NCBI GenBank assembly: GCA_030142905.1
Contig: JASJOG010000168.1
Coordinates: 677,549-741,548, forward strand
Length of the DNA stretch: 64,000 nt
Source: Heliopora coerulea
Lineage: Eukaryota > Cnidaria > Anthozoa > Scleralcyonacea > Helioporidae
Direction of reading: 5' to 3'
Below the pieces are notes generated by a model. It saw only the letters and a list, made by a program, of their open reading frames with translations. It was not told the DNA's origin and made no database searches. Of the stretch, positions 46,558-59,664 are shown piece by piece (the first letter of the stretch is position 1; each line of letters opens with the position of its first letter). The translations under genes were made by a program, and so were the position numbers.

Positions 46558-49500
46558 TTACAAATTAACAGTAAATCCATATAATGTAAGTTCAATATGG
46601 TATTTGTTTAGTACACAGTTAGCACAAGCCGATAATGCAGCATGTTTTATGTTCACTTGAAAACAATGAACAGCTTTGATAGTATTGTAATCTTCTTCAT
46701 GCCACCAATCACATTTTTGAGGGTCATAAATTTCCAGCTTGTTTGCTCTTTTTTTAAACACAAGACAATGTCCTATACTTTGATGATGGTACTCAAAAGC
46801 TAATAGGCCAATCTCATCAGGGCAGCCACTGGTGACATCAATGAGTGCTTCGTTAAGGGTTATTATATTATGAATATTACTATTACTTTTTACATGCCAT
46901 AAAAGCTCTGAATGCAAAAATAAATCAATAGTCTTCTCACAATTGAAAAGGATAGACTTGTCAAAATTCAAATTCCCTTCTTGGCCAGCAATGTGTGTAG
47001 CAATCTTGACCACACATAATGGACACACACGAATGTTATTCACATGACACACAAAAGAAAGTGAAAGAACAACACAGGAATGAATGCAAATGAACTCGTT
47101 TGCTGAAGTGGTTGGTCTTGGCTGACCAAATATCACTGAAGATAGACCCTACAAATGTCAACACATGCAATTTGTCAGTTAAAACTATTGCGTGAACAGC
47201 AAATCAAGGACAAACTAAGCATGCAGGAAGATCATGTCCTTGCAAAACAAAGACAGATAGATGGACAGATATGGACATATGGATAGATGGATACTCGTAG
47301 ATTGATAGATATTTAAATACATAATATTATATTTGTACAGCATTTTTTTTTGTTTTATAGAAGAGGTATGAATCAGATATGGTACATTTGTGGAGAGGAG
47401 CATCACATTAACACAATAAGTTCAAGTTTTTAAAGACTGGCTGCTTATTGGACCATTTATGAAGTGGATTAATTAGTTGGTAAGTCCAAATGTTAAAATA
47501 CTGTAGCTCATTAAAAGAGCACTGTTCTAAATGGGGGATTATAAGCACCTGCAGCCATCTTGAAACAGGATATATTTGTTCAACAATAATGTAGCATGCA
47601 TCACTAGAACAACACATTGATAATCAGCAGCTGGTAACACAGCTGATGTATGGAACCTGAACAAATCATGGGTTTTGATATGCTATGAATGTTAAATTTC
47701 TATATTTGCAATTGACCATACTTTGTTTCATTCATGAGAATCCAAAATTTACGTCAGAAATAAGCAATAAAGACTGGCACCAACCTCTTCCTGAGGAGTT
47801 ACTGGTACCCTGATTTGTCTGAGGGCTGGTAATTCTCGGTTATGTGAATCAATCTATATGTACCAGAAAAATTTTACAATGCTGATTGCTGTAAATTGTG
47901 ATGCCTTGGTTCAAAAACTACTGAAAGTATTTCAACAGTACCTGTTGCAATAGGATTTTAAGCCTTTGAATTTCCTTCTCACATTGCTACAGAAACAGAA
48001 TTACAGACACATAATTGTTACTTTCAACAACAGCCAAACTAACACAGCATGGTCCAAAAGTGAAATAACCTCTTATTTATGGGCAAAAGTACATCACACA
48101 ACTGAGCTTGCATGCATCATTGCAATGTTAAAACAGAATAAAACACTGCTTACCAACAAATCCAATTGGTTTGGATTTTTATGTAATTGCTCTCGCAGGC
48201 ATGCATTTTCCTACAATGAAATTGTGATAACAGTTGTTTTGAAGCTTTAAAAACGTGGTCACTAGCTAGCCATTAATACATAAAAAATAAATGAGGCATG
48301 CTAGGATGTGTCTTACAATAGATGGACTAACCATTTATATGAGACTAGTGTGAATTGGGTGTCTTGTCTTACATACAACTGGTGTGAGATGTAAACACAA
48401 TTTTACTACCTTTTATGCAATCTTTTTTTATTTTTGATCTAAAGTGCATCTTGCTGTCAGCACTATATTTTGTGTTGCATAAATGGCCATAATATCAAGC
48501 AGTTCTAAATTTTGCAGATGCAATCATGTCCACACCTTTTATTTACTGCTGACAAACATTGACCCTGTATTGCTCTGTCAGTCTTAAAAAGACATAAGCA
48601 TTTAAGCAAAGCCATAACTCATGGAGCAATAATATGTAAAGAACCATTCACAGTTTCACCGAGAAACTTACAGTTAACCAGGAATGTACATAAGAAGGAA
48701 GTTAAGTGACACAAATTTTATGCAGGCCAGGGCACATTAACAGTAATGTGGAGAGATCATTATTTTTCTTTCCCCTGGTGCTTAATATTATTTGAATAAA
48801 ACACCATGTATGAAGGCCACAAAGGCAATGACCTCGTACAATGGTTTTGCTTATAAACTAACAGTATGATAAACCCATGAGTCTGAGTTAAAGGAAGAGC
48901 AATTGTAGAGTTTGGTGGTCACTCTCCAGTACCTGAATTAAGAGACAATCCAATCAATTTTAACCAGCTATTAAGTAGCAGACATCCAAATTTGTTATGT
49001 TAAATTATCTGGCATTAGCCAATTATAAAATTCTAAACAGCCCACTTGCTTCTCAATGGGTTAAACAATAATTACAGAAAAATGTTGGGCTATAACACTA
49101 AGAAAAGGTTTTTTTTTCACCATCTTTGAAACTTCTTTATATTTTACTTTTTAAGTTTAACAGTATTAGCTTTAGTTTTTGTCAGGCATATGCAGACTCA
49201 GTTAATTTAACTCTTGTCTCTGAAATATTCATATCCATCACTGTTGTCAGCTTATTATGTATTTGTGGATTTGGAGAAGGCATTTGATAAGATACCAAGA
49301 GAAGTGGTTAGGTGGGCATTGAGGAAGCCGGAGGTTGAAGAATGGCTGGTGAAAGCAGTGATGATAATGTATAAAAAAAGTGAGAACAATGGTGAAAACA
49401 AAGCATGGAAACTGTGAGGAGTTTGAGGTGAAGGTTGGGGTACATCAGGGATCAGTTCTGAGTCCATTACTGTTTGTGGTTGTGATGGAGGCACTGACGC

Positions 49501-52500
49501 AAGACATTAGGGAGGGCCTGCCATGGGAGCTGTTATATGCTGACGATTTAGTTCTGATGGCTGAGAGCATTGAGGAACTTAAGTGGAAAGTGCTGTGGTA
49601 GAAAGAGTGCATGGAGGTGAAAGGGTTGAAGATGAACATTGGTAAGACAAAGGTGATGGTGTCATGAAAGAATTGTGGTGATGTTGAAAGATTGGGGAAG
49701 TGGCCATGTACTTTATGTGGAAAGGGTGTTGGGAGCAACTCTATCAGATGTATGGGATGTAGTGGATGGGTACACAAGCGATGCTCAGGTGTGAAGGGCT
49801 CTCTGGTTAGAGCTGAGGATACGTTTGTGTGCAAAACGTGTGAAAGAGAAGGTGATGAAGAGGATAGGAATGTGGAGGAGAGCTTGGATCTGGGAAATGG
49901 GGTTCACTTAGAGAATGTTGGAAAGTTTTGTTACCCGAATGATATGCTGAATGGGGGTGGAGGAGTGAATTCTGCATCCGTTGCAAGGGCATGTGTGTGG
50001 AGGAAGTTTAAGGAGTTATCAGGGATCTTGATAAGGAAGGAAGTGTTATTTAAGCTGAAGGGGAAGCTGTATGTGGCGTGTGTGAGGAGTGCTATGGTAT
50101 ATGGAAGTGAAACGTGGGCCATGACGGCAGAGCAGAGTGGGAGATTGGAATGTACAGAGATGAGGATGGTGAGATGGGTGTGAGGTGTATCACTGAGGGA
50201 TAGAGTGTCGAGTGCAGAGCTGAGGGAAAGAATGGGGATTGAGTCAGTGTCTGATGCCATGAAACAGAATAGGTTAAGATGGTTGGGACATGTGCCAGGG
50301 AAGGATGATGATGATTGGGTGGAAAAGATCGTGTCCTTTGAGGTGGAAGGTAAGAGAGGACGGGGAAGGCCGAGGATGATATGGTGGAAAAGGACATGAG
50401 AGAGTACGAGTTGAAAAGGGAAGATGCCAAGGATAGGGAGAGGTGGAGGAGGCTGCTATGTAGAGCTGCCAGCCAACCCCTGCATAAGAAGGGAAAACAG
50501 CTGTAAAATGACTGTTGTTGTTGTTGTTGTTGTCTGCTTATAAAGATAACCACAGAAAATATTTTTCAATGCCTCAGATGATATGAAATTAAACGAAAAA
50601 AGATGCTTACTTTAAAAGTGACATTCCTTTCTGCTTCTAGTTGTAATAACTTCTCATTCATCAGTCTATTTTCCTAATGAAAGGAGCATCAAAAAATTAA
50701 TAGAGATATTTAAGACAATTTTATTGATGCTTTCAGACTAGCAACATTTTTAGAGCAGCATATCTATTTACATGTTATGAGTACTGTGGCAAAAGAATAG
50801 CCACCAGTGAGAAAATGTTGGATGAATAGTTTATAGAGGAATTATTTTCATAAAATGAGTAGATTTGGTTTTAATATGCAGGGTTTTGAATGAGAGGCTG
50901 CCAGGTACTTGCAAAGTTGCACCATTCCTGTTTAAAGAATAGTTACCAATGACTTTATAATATTAGTTGCATTATTATGCTATTCATGTATTATTTTGGC
51001 TAAGATAAATTACTGGTACATTGTGCAGGTTTGGAATCCCTGAATAAAGTAACTCAAGATTTGTATTTCTTCGTGTGAATTTTCAAGATTTTCAGAAGGG
51101 GCAGTCCAGGCCTTACTTCACAAGCTGGTTCATAGAATCACCACAACAATTTGAAAATGTCAGATTAATATGAGTCAGTGGCTGTATTCTCATTAACAGT
51201 GAACTTTATTGGTTCATTATTATAGTTATTACTGATAATCAGCAAGCATACACAAAGCTCAGTCTGCACTCCCCAGAAAAATGTTTGATGCATCTGATGA
51301 GAATCAAAACCATAACCTTCTGATGGTCCATCAAATAAAGGTTATGAATTCAAAAAAGAAAATTTCTGAGGACACAAGTTTGACAAATCTTAATGTCCAT
51401 CAATTGATATTCAAACCAAGTCAACATATTTTTTTTTATTTCAACAAAATGTAAAGTTCTCCAAACATTTGAATTGCACAGGGCTAAAAGGAGAAAAAAA
51501 TTGCCCACCTTTAACAATGCATTCATAACATTTTCATATTCTTGTTTCATCTGCCATTGTGCCTGTTGCAACTTTGAATAAACATATTATTTAGCAGACT
51601 CTAATAATTGTAAGTTCCAGTTAATTCTTGAAATATTTCAAACTTAGCTGACTTAGGGGTCAAAAATTATAAATTAATCCCAAACCAGATTTTGTAATTT
51701 TACTGTGGATAATTGGAGCTTTTCTCATCAAGGGTAAATATATGAAGAAAACACTTGCAAAAAAGTAACATCTTCTAATAGGTAATCTGTTTTCTGGTTC
51801 TCATTGTAACTGAAATTCAGAATTATGCACTCAGAACTAAAATTAACAACAATTTTACCTAACTGAAATTAAACCTAACTTAACTGAAATTTCCATTGAT
51901 TACAAATTAAGCTGATTACCAAATTCACTTTTGTGAGCAACTCAATTTCTCTTGTTTTAGCTTGTCCCAAGGATGAACTTTTTTGTTCAGAAATCCTTCT
52001 AGCTTCATCTAGACTTTCCTTCAGTTCTTCATTGTGCTACATTTATTACAAATAAAGAAAAAAAAAAGAATTCTCAGAAATTTCATAGACATGCAAATTG
52101 CCCAATTATTCTTGAAAGGAATGAACAAGTGAAGAAAGAATTACAGGATGGTAACATTGTGTCTGAGAACACCATGACACAGGATATGTTAGGGAAGAAA
52201 TTAAGTGCTAAATCCTCATTTTGTGAGGGATGGAAAAATGAGATGAAAATTTAAAAATGTATCAACAACTGAGTGTAATTACTAAAAATGAACCAGCAAA
52301 CATTGGCCAGCTTGTAAACTTCAGGGTCAACCAAAAAAAAAATTTTAAACTTTTTCCGACAAATTATTTGGCTCTTTAGTTTTGAAGCTTAGTATGATGA
52401 AAAGATATAACTGCACCAAAGATCATAAATTTCAACAAATCTTTTTAAACTAAGTGACAAGTTTAGATCAAGTTGTGTTTTCTCCAATCTTCACAGGGAC

Positions 52501-53118
52501 CTTAGGTATCTAATGGCGAGTACATGAGTAAACTTTCATGTTACAAGCTGCATTATGATTTAACCTCAAACCAGGGAAGAAAATGTGAACTACTGATAGT
52601 CAAAAAAAAAAAGCTCTCCATAACATTTTACATTGAAGTGTGTAATACTAATTTATAAACAACTTTATTAGTCACAAACCTTTGATAAATTCTTAATTTT
52701 TTCTTCATAGTGCTGAACCTGGCATCCTTGTCTAATAACTTGTTTCTATCACAGAAATCAATGTTCATTTTACCAAAACAGAGTCAATCTAATTGCAGCC
52801 CAAAACACTTGATCAATTTCATGTGTACATATGTGTGAATATAACTGCAACATATATCTGTATTAATACTTTGTTACTGTTATGTAAAGGAATGAACAGG
52901 CTTAAAAGTAGAATTAATAACAAATTCAAACATAAGAGTGCTATTACATGAATCATCTGATGTAATATTTGGATCTGACGCTCCTTTTCTTCTTTGCAAT
53001 GCTTATACTTTTGGAGGATATTTTTACACATAGTTTCCTGTTCTATAACTTTTTCTTGCAGTTCCTTGATTAAGGTTTCCTGGCTCTTGAAATCAGCTTG
53101 GGATGCAGGAACTTCATC
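46558..53118 (-). CDS. Gene B: coiled-coil/papain-like protein, twin of gene A
   Basis: Exons are 52948-53118, 52680-52745, 51929-52036, 51509-51562, 50611-50673, 47942-47986, 47785-47853 and 46558-47148. They match gene A in number, length, phase and splice sites. The last-exon protein has about eight substitutions from gene A, none at the putative Cys21, His123 or Asp138-Gln140. The short exon at 47942-47986 differs more (QCEKEIQ against QRDREIQ). No stop or frameshift has arisen, unlike the LINE in the same segment. A possible first exon lies at 57442-57486 (MTEKLKREMAKFCQK). Without the mariner and the Penelope insertion, this copy has the more ancestral gene structure. Confidence 0.7.
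49256..50528 (+). mobile_element. 5'-truncated LINE, copy 2, more decayed
   Basis: Same insertion as 13288-14553, with target repeats GTTGTCAGCTTAT (49243-49255) and GTTGTCTGCTTAT (50529-50541). This copy has gained an extra A in an A-run near 49378 (frameshift), a TAG near 49600 and a TGA near 49666, and shares the TGA after MRMVRWV. The YADDLVLMAE site and the PHD-like finger are still readable. Confidence 0.85.
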
Positions 53119-53268
53119 CTCAAATGGAAGGTAATTATTTTTGAGATTATAAATTTGCCAATTATTCATTAAGAAATGATCAAGCTTAGCATTAATATTG
53201 TAACTGTAATAAGATATAGAATAATACATTGAAAAGGTGTGCCATGAGTAGCTAAAAGCAAGTACTAC

Positions 53269-55682
53269 AGTATACTGTATGGTGGTACCAGCTCACCTAA
53301 TACAACCATCAGATTGCATCCACTGTTTGATATAAGCCTCAGATCAAATTTTTATGTCTACAAAAAAGTTCACTAAAAAATTTCCAAAAATTTTCCACCT
53401 GTTGGATGTAAGCCTCAAATCACACTCAATGTTTGATATAACACTCAGATTGAACCATAAATTTTCCTAAAAAAATACCTGTTTGATATAAGCCTCAGAT
53501 CAAACACCATTTTTTTGTCAAAAAACAGAAAAAAACTACCAGCTTAATATAAGCCTCAAATCAAATCTAATGTTTGATATAAGCTTCAGATCACACTCAA
53601 TGTTTAATATAAAGCTCAGATCAAACTGTAAAAATCTCATATTCTTCCCAAATTATGAAATCCTTACTATCATATGTACTTTTTCAAACCATCAATCTCA
53701 AAGCTTGAAATGGAAACAATCATAATCATAAAAGTAATGGAAAATGATATATTTACATTCTTTCATCTCAATGATTAATACTCAACAAATAGAATAAAAA
53801 ACTTCTCAATTAAATGGAATTTATAAATATATAAAGCAATGACAATTATATAGATTAAATTAAATCTTCTGAGGCCACCCAACTAAATATTCAACTGAAG
53901 AGGAGAGAAAAGCAGTACATAATAAACAAAGCAAACACTGGAATAATACACATTTTTGGTACTGTGATTCTTGTGGTTTTAATATGTTAATTAGAAATAA
54001 GGCTAAACATACTTGTCAAACTCATTAATAATTCATGAAGAAAAAACAAAAGAAATACATAAACAGTATTTAGAAATCAGAGGAAAATTACAGCTGAATT
54101 TTCACTGGTTTATCTTTTGATTCTCTTCTAAAAATAACAAAGCAAGAATTGGAACTAATCAGTGATGTTGACCAGTATCAGTTCATAGAACGTGGTATGA
54201 GAGGTGGTATTAGCTATAAAGCAGATCAATATGCTAAAGCTAATGATAGAAACCTTCCAGACTATAACAAAAATGAGCCAGATAGCTTTATCACCTACCT
54301 CGATGCAAACAATCTATATGGCTACGCGATGAGTCAATATCTTCCAACAGGTGGTTTCAAATGGTTGAGTGAAAAGCAAATTAGAAAGCTAGATTTATCC
54401 AAGTATACTGACACATCAAAAAAAAGGCCTTATACTGGAGGTTGACCTAGAATATCCTAAATATCTTCACAACGAGCATAACAGCTATCTGTTAGCACCT
54501 GAAAAGATTAAAATAACTGATTCAATGTTTTCTAATTATCAACAAAAAATAAAACAAATATAACATCCCCATAGGACAGATAGAAAAGCTGGTTCCAAAT
54601 CTGATGGATAAGGACAAGTATGTTCTCCACTACCAGAATCTACAGCTGTATTTAGATCTTGGATTGAAAATCAAAAAGGTCAACAGAGCGCTCAAATTCA
54701 ATCAAGCGCCGTGGATAAAGCCGTATATTGATTTTAATACAACTAAAAGAGTAGCAGCCAAAAACACATTTGAGAAAAACTTTTTCAAACTTATGAATAA
54801 TTCTGTCTTTGGTAAAACGATGGAGAATATTAGAAAGTGGCAATATGTAAAACTAATAAATGATGGGAAGAAATTCCTGAAACTAACAGCAAAACCGACC
54901 TTTGTTTCATCAAAAATCATTAATGAAGACTTAGTTGCTGTTCATGTTAAAAAGCCTATAGTAAAGCTAAATAAGCCATCATATATTGGGATGTCAATCC
55001 TTGATATTTCCAAAACTCTAACATGTAGCTTCCACTGACTAGTACATGAAAAACTTTAAAAACCAGCTTCTATTTACAGACACCGATTCATTGTGTTGTA
55101 AGGTGGAGCATAAAAATGTGTATAAAATGTTTTATAAAAGTAAAGAATTGTTTGATAATAGCGACTTTCCAAAAGATAGTCCTTATTATTTTGATGATAA
55201 TAAGAAGGTAATCGGCAAATACAAATGTGAAGAAGGTCAAAACCTGATAACCGAATTTGTTGGCCTGCAGTGAAAGATGTATAGTTATAGATCACTAGAC
55301 GGTTACGAAGGCAAAACAGCTAAGGACATCAAGAGATCAGTCATCAAGAAAGATATTAAGTTTAATAACTATAAATATGTTCTTTTTAACGGTAAACAGT
55401 CTATGAATACCATGAAGACTATCAGAAGTGTTAATCATAAGATAGGTAGTTATGAAGTTAATGAAGTCTCACTATCATGTTTTGATGATAAACGTTATAT
55501 TCTAAATGATGGAATAAGCAATTTGGCTTACGGTCATAAGGATATCACTGATTAGTTTTCAGGTATCACCAATAGGCAATACCTTTTTGGTAGATATAAA
55601 AATTTGATCTGAGGCTTATATCGAATAGTGGATGCGATCTGACAGTTGTATTAGGCAGGCTGGTACTGCCATATACTATACT
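53269..55682 (+). mobile_element. 2.4-kb TIR element with PolB core, copy 2
   Basis: Same element as 18643-21055, with the same TIRs and subterminal array. Length differs by one base. It lies about 150 bases upstream of the gene B exon 52948-53118. Confidence 0.65.
54149..55555 (+). pseudogene. DNA polymerase B fragments (copy 2)
   Basis: Pieces are 54149-54445, 54604-55038, 55046-55273 and 55277-55555. YLDANNLYGYAMSQYLP, KLMNNSVFGKT and the catalytic LFTDTDSLCCK are all present, so this copy keeps the DTDS motif that copy 1 has lost. The last piece (MYSYRSLDGYEGK, FNGKQSMNTMKTIRSVN) is open here but frameshifted in copy 1. A frameshift after about 54420 is specific to this copy. Confidence 0.8.
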
Positions 55683-58331
55683 AGTAAACCAGTATATTTT
55701 ATACCGGATTATTTTATATAGGTCATGGAAAACATTTTTTTGGTGTTCCATGGTTCATTACCTCAGGATCAACTTGTGGGCCAAGCATGGTTGTGTTTTC
55801 TTAATTAATTGAGAAGAGATTCTTCCCTCAAGTGATCTGCTAAGTGAAAATTGACTAGATTACAAACTAATAAAACATAAATCATCAAATCCAATGGATT
55901 AAGTCAATGGTTGACCCTATTGTCCTACAATCCCACTTCAGTTGATCTGATGGCAGATGGTTTTACCAGGTATTCTTTTTAGAATTAGAAAAAGGCATGA
56001 AATATTTCCCCTTTCTTTGTGAAGCCTATTAAGTATTTGTGATTAAAACTTTGGTTCAATCCAACTTCTAAAAATTCTGTCTACACTTGACTTCTCAGAA
56101 TTTCTGTTAAATCCTGTTTCTTCCCATAGTCTGTACAGGTCTGTATCTGAAATGGAAAAAGTCATATAAGTAGGACCACAGCCCAAGGGGATATGAGGGG
56201 ACTGAGCCCCCCAAATAGAATTTCACCACCCCCCAAAAGAAATGTAAGATATATATTTCTGTTTGCAATAAGTTGTTAGAGCATGGAATTATTTTAGAAT
56301 TGATATACTGCAATATATCACATGGCATGTGACTGAAGCATTTTGACTTATTTCAAAATTTTAGTTATTTTATTTTATTTGATATTTTCCTTTTTCTTCT
56401 TCAACGTTCAACAGATTTATGGCTTATCTACTTTAACAAATTATTAACTTATTGCATAGCAACAGTCACACTGTGAAAACCATCAAACCATAAGAAACAT
56501 CAGAAAAATTTGAAATGCTGCCAGCCTGCCATATCTGAAATATTAATGCAGAAACTAACATGAGTTAGCTAAAAGTTATGGCTAAAACATCAGTATATCC
56601 AGTAAATTGTCAACATATATATCTAACTGCCAATAATTATTTTTACTACATAAAATCACTTTTGGCTGTTGAGAATGTCTTCCCACGTATTCAGAAATCA
56701 CAGTTTCAACTTTTGCATTCTCTTTGTTTGCAAGAGTTATTTTCAAACATCTTGAATAAAATAAATTTTTCTTCTTTGACACTTTGCACTGCAAATATTA
56801 GTAGTTTGTTGTTGCGTTAACTTGAATTCTGTCCATAAGTTATGAGCCCCCCTGGATAATTTATTGCCTCCTGGGACAACAGGCTGGTTAAGTGTGAAAA
56901 TCTGGGGGCAACGGAGCAAATGCTCCCCCAAAATTAGAGAATATGAGTGGTGTAATGAGAACATTTCTACTTGGGGTTCTTGATGTTACCTTAGTGAAAC
57001 TTGACAGGGCCAGTGTTTAGTACAGACTGGTTGACTTGCATCTGTCACACTGAAATATTTCAACTTATGCACCTAATTGAAAGTGTTTAAAGGTTACATT
57101 ACTCATCCTATTGTACTAATCCAGGGTATTCTGTAGGTGCTGGGCTTCCTAAGCCACCTGGCAGTTATGCCATTGGAGAAACAGATAATTTGCACACATT
57201 TTTTGACTGGTACAAAAATTGTAGTAAATCTTAAAATTCAGGCCGATCTTTCTTTACCCTCCCTCAATTTTAATCTGGAACGTCTGTTGTAACAGTTAGG
57301 TAATCTGCAACATTTTTTTTATCATAACTTAAGATTAATTGAAGTCTTAATAAAACACAAGATTATGTATCATTAGGGTGAAGTCGTTTGAAAAATTGAT
57401 TAAATCGTCTTTGGCTCAGTTTCATTAAGGTATTCCTGTACTTTTTGACAAAATTTCGCCATTTCTCGCTTGAGCTTCTCTGTCATGGTGTGTAACTTTG
57501 AGAATACTGTGTCAGTTTCCACTTTAATTCCTTATTTAAAATATGGACCGTCGTAGTCGAATGAGTGCGAATATGCGAGCAGTTGTAAAGCGTATTTAGA
57601 GGATATTTACACGAGGCCGGATTGAATTTGAATTCGACGGAACCTGAATCGACATGAAATATTAATTAGTTTTCAGTCCGAACCATATTAATGTCCCTTT
57701 ATTGTCTATTCAAAAACAGGACCGATTTAATAATTTAACGATTCAACGATGAGTGTCCGGATATATCGTGTGCCTAGAACAAATGAACAAATGAGAGAAC
57801 AACAAAAACGAAGAGAGAACAGAAGACAAAAGAATAAAATTCAGGCATTATAGGGTTAAGTGAAGCGTATTGTGAAATCATTTGGTTCTAAATGCAGAAC
57901 TGACTCAATTTTTCAATCGATTTGTTTGAGATTTCGGTCGTATTTCTAGTAAATTGCCCTTCAGAAAACCAAGGCATAGTCAAATAATACCCAAGAGAAT
58001 TTTACGTTCTCTAGTTAATCAGATAGAGAAAGTTGAAAAATAGTCCTTCAAGATATTGTGTACAACCGTGGAAATTTTAATCCTCAATGGAATTCGTTGA
58101 TGTAGTAAACGAAATTTATATGTAAAATAGCATCCAACAAAAACATATATAGACCTCTCAAAACAGCGTCTTTGTTTATCGAAAATTTTATGTGTAAACA
58201 ACGCGTGTGCTCCAACAACGATCGAGATTTTCCCAAAAGGAAACAAATAGTCCAGAGTGCGCTTGCGGTAGGTCGTCATATCGTTTAATTAAATATGATT
58301 AGCGTTTCGAATTCGAACAGCTCTATTTCTC

Positions 58332-58482
58332 TCAAGCTGTTCTCTCAGAAAAACTTTCTGATTCTCTGACGGGAATCGAACCCGTAACCTTATGATCGCC
58401 GGTGAGTAGTTTACGGGTTCGATTCCCGTCAGGGACTCAGAAAGTTTTTCTAAGAGAACAGCTTGAGAGCGTGCGTATTAAG
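58332..58482. repeat. Palindromic tRNA-derived element, copy 2
   Basis: Counterpart of 24175-24341. The outer left arm has lost about 12 bases (CTTAATACGGACG is gone), and the loop reads GGTGAGTAGT where copy 1 has GGTGAAAAGG. Confidence 0.7.
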
Positions 58483-58550
58483 AACATAATTACCAAGCTA
58501 CCACAAACACATCAGCTCTATTTCTGTTACAAACAGCATGTTATAGTTAA

Positions 58551-58761
58551 GGTAAAAAGTTAAAAGGTTTAGTGCCGTAACTGATCTCAAAGAATATCAA
58601 CGTTTCGACCAAAGGTCCTTCGTCAGGAAAGAAAGGTCGTTTCTTTCCTGCCGAAGGGACGCCTTTGCTCGAAACGTTGATATTCTTTGAGATCAGTTGC
58701 GGCACTTATCAACCTTTTAACTTTTTTCCTTATAACTGTCTACGCAGAATTCTATTGTTAT
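58551..58761. mobile_element. Palindromic Penelope terminal repeat, copy 2
   Basis: Counterpart of 24410-24623, with the same 16-bp flanks at 58535-58550 and 58762-58777. Confidence 0.75.
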
Positions 58762-58895
58762 AGCATGTTATAGTTAATTCTATTGAACTTACGAAGGCGT
58801 TGCGCTTTGTAAAGATTCAATTTTTAAGTTCTGTCTTCGAACAAGAATCCTCTTGGGCGCATTATTCTGGGTCACCAGTGCGAGTCTTCATAGAG

Positions 58896-59487
58896 CAGTG
58901 GTTCCCAACCTGGGGTCCGCAAACAATTTTTGGTGGTCCGCCGAGACAAAGGGGTCCGCCGGGGGTCTGCGCAAAAGGAACGGGGTCTGCAGAAGGTAAC
59001 TATTTTTTTTTTTTTTGGCAAATGACTACCTGCAATATCGGTTCAACTATTTTTTATTGCAAACTACCAGTCAATATCGGAAATTACGAAGGGTGTAAGT
59101 GTAACATAAGAACTCGTAATTTTGAGGTTTTAACAGGTCACAGCTTCATCTCATGTTACATGCATCCACGCTACGCCTGTTCACCCCGAGCTTTGTTCGT
59201 ACAGAAAAAGTTCTCCAGCGTTTATCTCTTCATAAATTAATCATGAGTTCGCAACGATCTGCCACTGGGAAGATTAAACTACGAGGATACAATGTTGAGT
59301 ACCTAAACTTTGATTTTATTCTATGCCGAGCTGAGCAAGCCAACCCTGAATGCATCTTTTGAGGTGAGATTTTAAGCAGTGAAGCCGTGAAACCGGGGAA
59401 GCTGCAGTTTCAGTTGGGGAGGGGGTCCGCCGAGATTTTTAAGATCAGTAAAGGGGTCCTTGGGAAGCAAAAGGTTGGGAACCACTG
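58896..59487 (+). mobile_element. Complete hAT-derived element with ZBED-like fragment
   Basis: Ends are CAGTGGTTCCCAACC and its exact inverse. Flanks are TCATAGAG and ACATAGAG, an 8-bp target duplication with one change; the copy 1 left flank is ACATAGAG, matching perfectly. A short ORF (59242-59361) starts MSSQRSATGKIKLRGYN and continues VEYLNFDF, resembling the start of ZBED/SCAND3-type hAT transposases, then stops. The element is 592 bp and non-autonomous. Confidence 0.85.
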
Positions 59488-59495
59488 ACATAGAG

Positions 59496-59664
59496 TTCCA
59501 GTGATTGCGGCAATTCAAGGGTTGGCGCTTCGTCCCTTGATTGGTCAAAAGAAAAATTGAGCCGACGTTCGTTGAACTGTGATTGGTTACTATTATTTCC
59601 GTTTTAGTTTTCCTTGTACCCAGTGCTTCTGGTCATTGAGATATGTCTTCCCAACCAAGAAACA
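59496..59664 (+). promoter_or_regulatory. Probable MBTPS2 promoter and 5' UTR
   Basis: Two inverted CCAAT boxes (GATTGGTCA at about 59539 and GATTGGTTA at about 59582) lie 80-130 bases before the first ATG context. The hAT element ends about 45 bases upstream of the first box, so the promoter is short or extends through the element. Confidence 0.45.

Larger units (their letters stand above)
45913..59234 (+). repeat. Segmental duplication, copy 2
   Basis: Partner of 9967-25111. It lacks the mariner and the 445-bp Penelope insertion, and has 36 extra bases near 48419-48454. Homology ends inside the hAT element, which continues intact here to 59487 and is followed by the MBTPS2 promoter. This suggests copy 2 is in the original setting. 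Confidence 0.93.
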
